Below are positions 60,753 to 64,000 of a stretch of 64,000 nucleotides of DNA, in pieces. The DNA is taken from the NCBI GenBank assembly GCA_014773175.1, contig VXCM01000141.1, positions 27,632 to 91,631 of the forward strand, in the 5' to 3' direction. The position numbers were made by a program, and so were the translations under genes. The notes under the pieces are model-generated. The model was not told where the DNA came from. It made no database searches and saw nothing but the letters and a program-made list of their open reading frames with translations. This DNA comes from Lucifuga dentata (lineage: Eukaryota > Chordata > Actinopteri > Ophidiiformes > Bythitidae). Within the stretch, counting starts at the first letter, position 1, and each line of letters starts with the position of its first letter.

Positions 60753-61407
60753 GAAGAGGTGTACCAACCACTGCGGAGCTTAAAAAGACATCCAGATGTG
60801 ACACTGCTGAGCACAAGTCAGAAAATTTCTCACAACCCCTTGAGAGATGCAATGCAACAAGAATCTGATGAGTCAGACCTGGGGGGCGTTACTGTCCAGC
60901 CACAACGATTTCAGAAAGATGTATCCAATCCAGGCAGCCAACAAGCAGTGACCAATAGTGAAAGCAAGCACCCACAGCACAGGGTGATACTGGCAAGGAC
61001 ACACCTTTCCAGTATCCCCTGTGAGGTCCGCATTATGAAAGCAACATGACTTTGAATTCTGTTGGGCTTTAACCTTACCTGAGGACGCCAGGTGTTCATG
61101 TACTCTACAATTGCTCGTGTTCATTTATAATGCATGACCTAGAGTACAATATTCCTCCCTGAAGGTACACAGGAATATGCATAATTTACTACAGATTCCA
61201 TGAATGTAGACAATAAACAGCATTTCCTCTGGAGGACTATTTGGGCAGGAGGAAATTCTGCTAATGACATTACTGCTGCCAACAGCTCAGCCTGAGAATT
61301 CATATTGTAATATTTCAACATGGTTCAAATTGCTGCCGTAGTGCCCATCACTGAGGGGAAAAAAAAGCACGAGACAGATGAGTGATAACCACTACATAAA
61401 TCCAATC

Positions 61408-61431
61408 TTTTTTTTTTTTTTTTTTTTTTTT
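61408..61431. repeat. Poly(T), 24 bases
   Basis: An uninterrupted T24 run. Confidence 0.95.
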
Positions 61432-64000
61432 ACAAACCAGAAACTGAGCTATATTCTGTTCAGACAAGCTCCTTTCCTCAGAAATGGAATGACAATCTTT
61501 CAACATGTCAGCTCAAGGTTTAGCTAGACAGAGTTTTAAATTTGTCTTTTAAACACCCAAACCCTTCCAACCATCGACCTGAGTTAAAAACTAGAACGAT
61601 AGAGTGTCAATATAGCTTATGTGCATCATATAAAATCTTCAGTTTCAGGCAGCTTTCATGCCCAAAGATCCATGTTACAACCTGATATTCACAGCAAATT
61701 GCTTTTACCAAGACAGATAGTTCAACCACTTTCTCACTTATCAACATCCAACTCAACAAGAAACATTTGATCAAAATACCCTATAATAAAGTTCATTTGA
61801 AATTAAACATTTCAAAATTTCTTTTACACTCGACCTCACATACTCAATAGGCAGACTCTGACCCAGATCTAGACCACGAATAAAAATCTGACAGCAAGCT
61901 GACCTGGACCTCTTGTAAGTGACTCGTCTATCTGTCCCTGTCATCATTCAGACTGTTCGGAGCTGCAGTTAGCGATCTCATTGTTGGAGGTAAGAGAGCT
62001 GATGTTAAAAAGGTGAAATGTCATTCAATACTAGTCGACGCAAACTCAACTTAAATATCACTCATCTAATCCACCATTTCTTGGCCTCAGGGCGAATTTA
62101 GTGAGTGGATGTTTAAGGCTTGTATTTGAGTACTACGGCACTAGACTAAACCACTTTGAAACCATTATAAAAAACATAGAAAAAACTGACCCTATTCAAT
62201 GCTATACAGTCTAATATTTTAGAATTAGAAATATTAATGAATCCCTAATTTATGTGTTTTTAGAACAAATGTACACAAGGGATTCATAAAGCTTAGTCCA
62301 AGACTTATCATGTGGAATGAGTAAATATCAATATGCAATCATGTTCCCTCATTCACAAACACCTGCTACCCGCATCTTTTAGTGTTTGCCATGAAAGAGG
62401 TGTTACTACGGTACTTCCTTATTTACATGTTGCGGAAGCGATTCATAAAATACATTGTCATGCAACAATTAAAACCCATTTCATTCTGGTGGTAAATTTC
62501 AGCAGTATGAAATGTGGGTGATGTTTTAAACTGTATTTGCTTTGCATGTGTTAGTGATCAATAAACTTGATAGATAAGCCCACTCAGCTGATCAGTCAGT
62601 TTATTTAAATAGTAAATTTTAATCCAATCTCAGACACAATCTACTGCATCTTCCTCCAGTCTCATCTGCTGTGCACTCTCTCTCACACACCACACACACA
62701 TACAAATGTGTAAATTGATCTGCTTAGTGTGTCTCTTAAAATGTGAAACTCAAAAGCATTTATGTTTCCTTTGCTGATTTAAGGTGTCACCTTTCACACC
62801 AGATGAAGCAGTATAAAGTGTGGCTCTTAAATAAGGAGCAGCTCATTAACTCACCGTTCTTTATTGGGTTTGCCTGTGACACACCTTACAACAACACTCC
62901 CTTAATGAGACACCAGTATGCTGATTAACGAAGCTTTATGAATGAGCTCCAATCATTGCGGTGCTTATTTAGTGTGATGCTGTGTAGTTATCGTGATTTT
63001 TTAATGAATCCCCCCCCCAAAGATGTTTTTAAGAAATGATGTCTGTTTTTAAGACATACAGCCCAGATTTACATATGGGAGAGAAGTAACATGTACAAAA
63101 CAATACTGACTCTGAAAATTAAATGCCTTGTTTGCAAATTTCTAATAGAAAAACACTGTTTACTCAATCAAATGTGCACAAATAATTAAAAAGGACATCT
63201 CCCATTGTGACTGGAGTTCATTTCCATATGGTGAATGAATTTCATCATCTTCTGCTTTTTACCTTCCAGCCTCATCTCTACTCTCATAAGCAGTGATTCA
63301 TTAGCAGCTTTGTGTGCCATAAGCTACTTTACACACTCCTGTGATTGTTATGAGCTGTGTGCATCCAGGGCTTCATAAAGTAGCCATGCCTCTATTGATC
63401 CAGCTCTCTCTGTTTCTATTCTCTGGGTGCTTCCAGTTTTGTTTAGTAGTCTGTCTGCTTCTCAGCCTGTTCACCTATCACAACCACAGCCTGCTGCACA
63501 CAGACAACAACATCGGTTAATGGCTATTTAATGAGATGCCTGGCCATAAGACAAGCTGACATTGAGGAAGAGCCATGAGAGTGCCACAGTTGTGTGGTCC
63601 AGTTGCTCTAGTGAATTCTAAGTTTAGTTTATGAATGCATAAAAACTTGCAGTAATGTTGCCAAATGTATTATCATGCAATGCAGGGCTTTTACAGTAGA
63701 CAAGAAGGCGGTAGCCTGAGAATTAAAGGCCCACTGCAGTGAAAATATTACTTTTTAAAATAAAACTTGTTAGTTTTGCACCAGTGCAAGTCGATAAATA
63801 TGCTTAAGTGAATCAGTGATGTCATAAATGCTCAGACAAGTAGAATTTCAGATGAGTTTCGCATTTTGTCTGCTTTATTTGTACTGCCCCCTCCCTCTGA
63901 CTGCAACTAATTAACTAAAGCAGATGCCCGTGCTCATTATCAGACTCAGCTTCAATGAAAAGTTTAATTTGATTAAGAAAAAGGAGAGTTAGCAATTTCA

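Larger units (their letters stand above)
50943..64000. other. Unassigned AT-rich DNA, 13 kb
   Basis: Apart from the separately listed simple repeats, hairpins, CTCF-like site and purine tract, nothing is recognised. An AATAAA at 62560-62565 follows a 62-codon frame (62333-62521) but no gene context supports a transcript end. The complex, repeat-free parts at about 54700-54880 and 63200-63560 would be worth testing for conservation. Confidence 0.4.

Noticed and set aside
62333..62570. Short frame followed by AATAAA, possibly a LINE or gene 3' end
   Set aside because: The peptide matches no family that I recognise and AATAAA is frequent in AT-rich DNA.
1..64000. Search for CRISPR arrays, operons, bacterial promoters or phage genes
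   Set aside because: Sequence character, SINEs, LINEs, microsatellites and lack of dense coding rule out a prokaryotic or phage origin.

Overview
This window looks like ordinary non-coding DNA from a teleost fish nuclear genome. The organism call rests on the repeat content: a tRNA-derived SINE of the Mermaid/DANA type, a second fish-type tRNA SINE with a conserved central block, hAT and PIF/Harbinger relics, an L2/CR1-like LINE tail, an R2-superfamily-like LINE with a restriction-like endonuclease, two solo LTRs, and many dinucleotide microsatellites and 20-30 base A/T runs. The sequence is AT-rich by eye. I found no host protein-coding exon, tRNA, rRNA or CRISPR array that I could support. 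Nearly all open frames are short and low-complexity or lie inside transposon relics. The window is best read as a large intron or a gene desert.

Layout: 1-1019 unassigned; 1020-4260 a decayed plus-strand LINE (reverse transcriptase, CCHC-like finger, PD-(D/E)xK-like nuclease); 4589-5785 a possible non-autonomous DNA element; 8380-8763 a solo LTR with 5-bp target duplication; 10368-11845 an internally deleted hAT element with an 8-bp target duplication and transposase N- and C-terminal remnants; 13044-13876 a second, unrelated solo LTR; 18562-19100 a LINE 3' coding tail; 22603-23657 a DNA element with 16-bp terminal repeats and a 6-bp target duplication; 23708-24068 and 48459-48775 SINEs; 40050-40610 a Harbinger-derived piece with a broken MADF exon on the minus strand; 50337-50940 a TA-flanked MITE packed with GTGGCCAC-like motifs. 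The remainder is unassigned AT-rich DNA with microsatellites, strand-asymmetric purine tracts and several short hairpins. Two sites match the CTCF core consensus exactly (26750 on minus, 58575 on plus).

The assembly carries 13 single-N joins. Four are flanked by direct copies of 61-69 bp and most others sit in homopolymers or microsatellites, so they look like unmerged overlapping contig ends rather than biology.

The elements do not form a pathway. They are independent insertions at different stages of decay. I see no evidence for a new biological system. The most unusual items are the motif-array MITE, the hairpin-bearing LINE copy, and the hAT deletion derivative that keeps both ends of its transposase.
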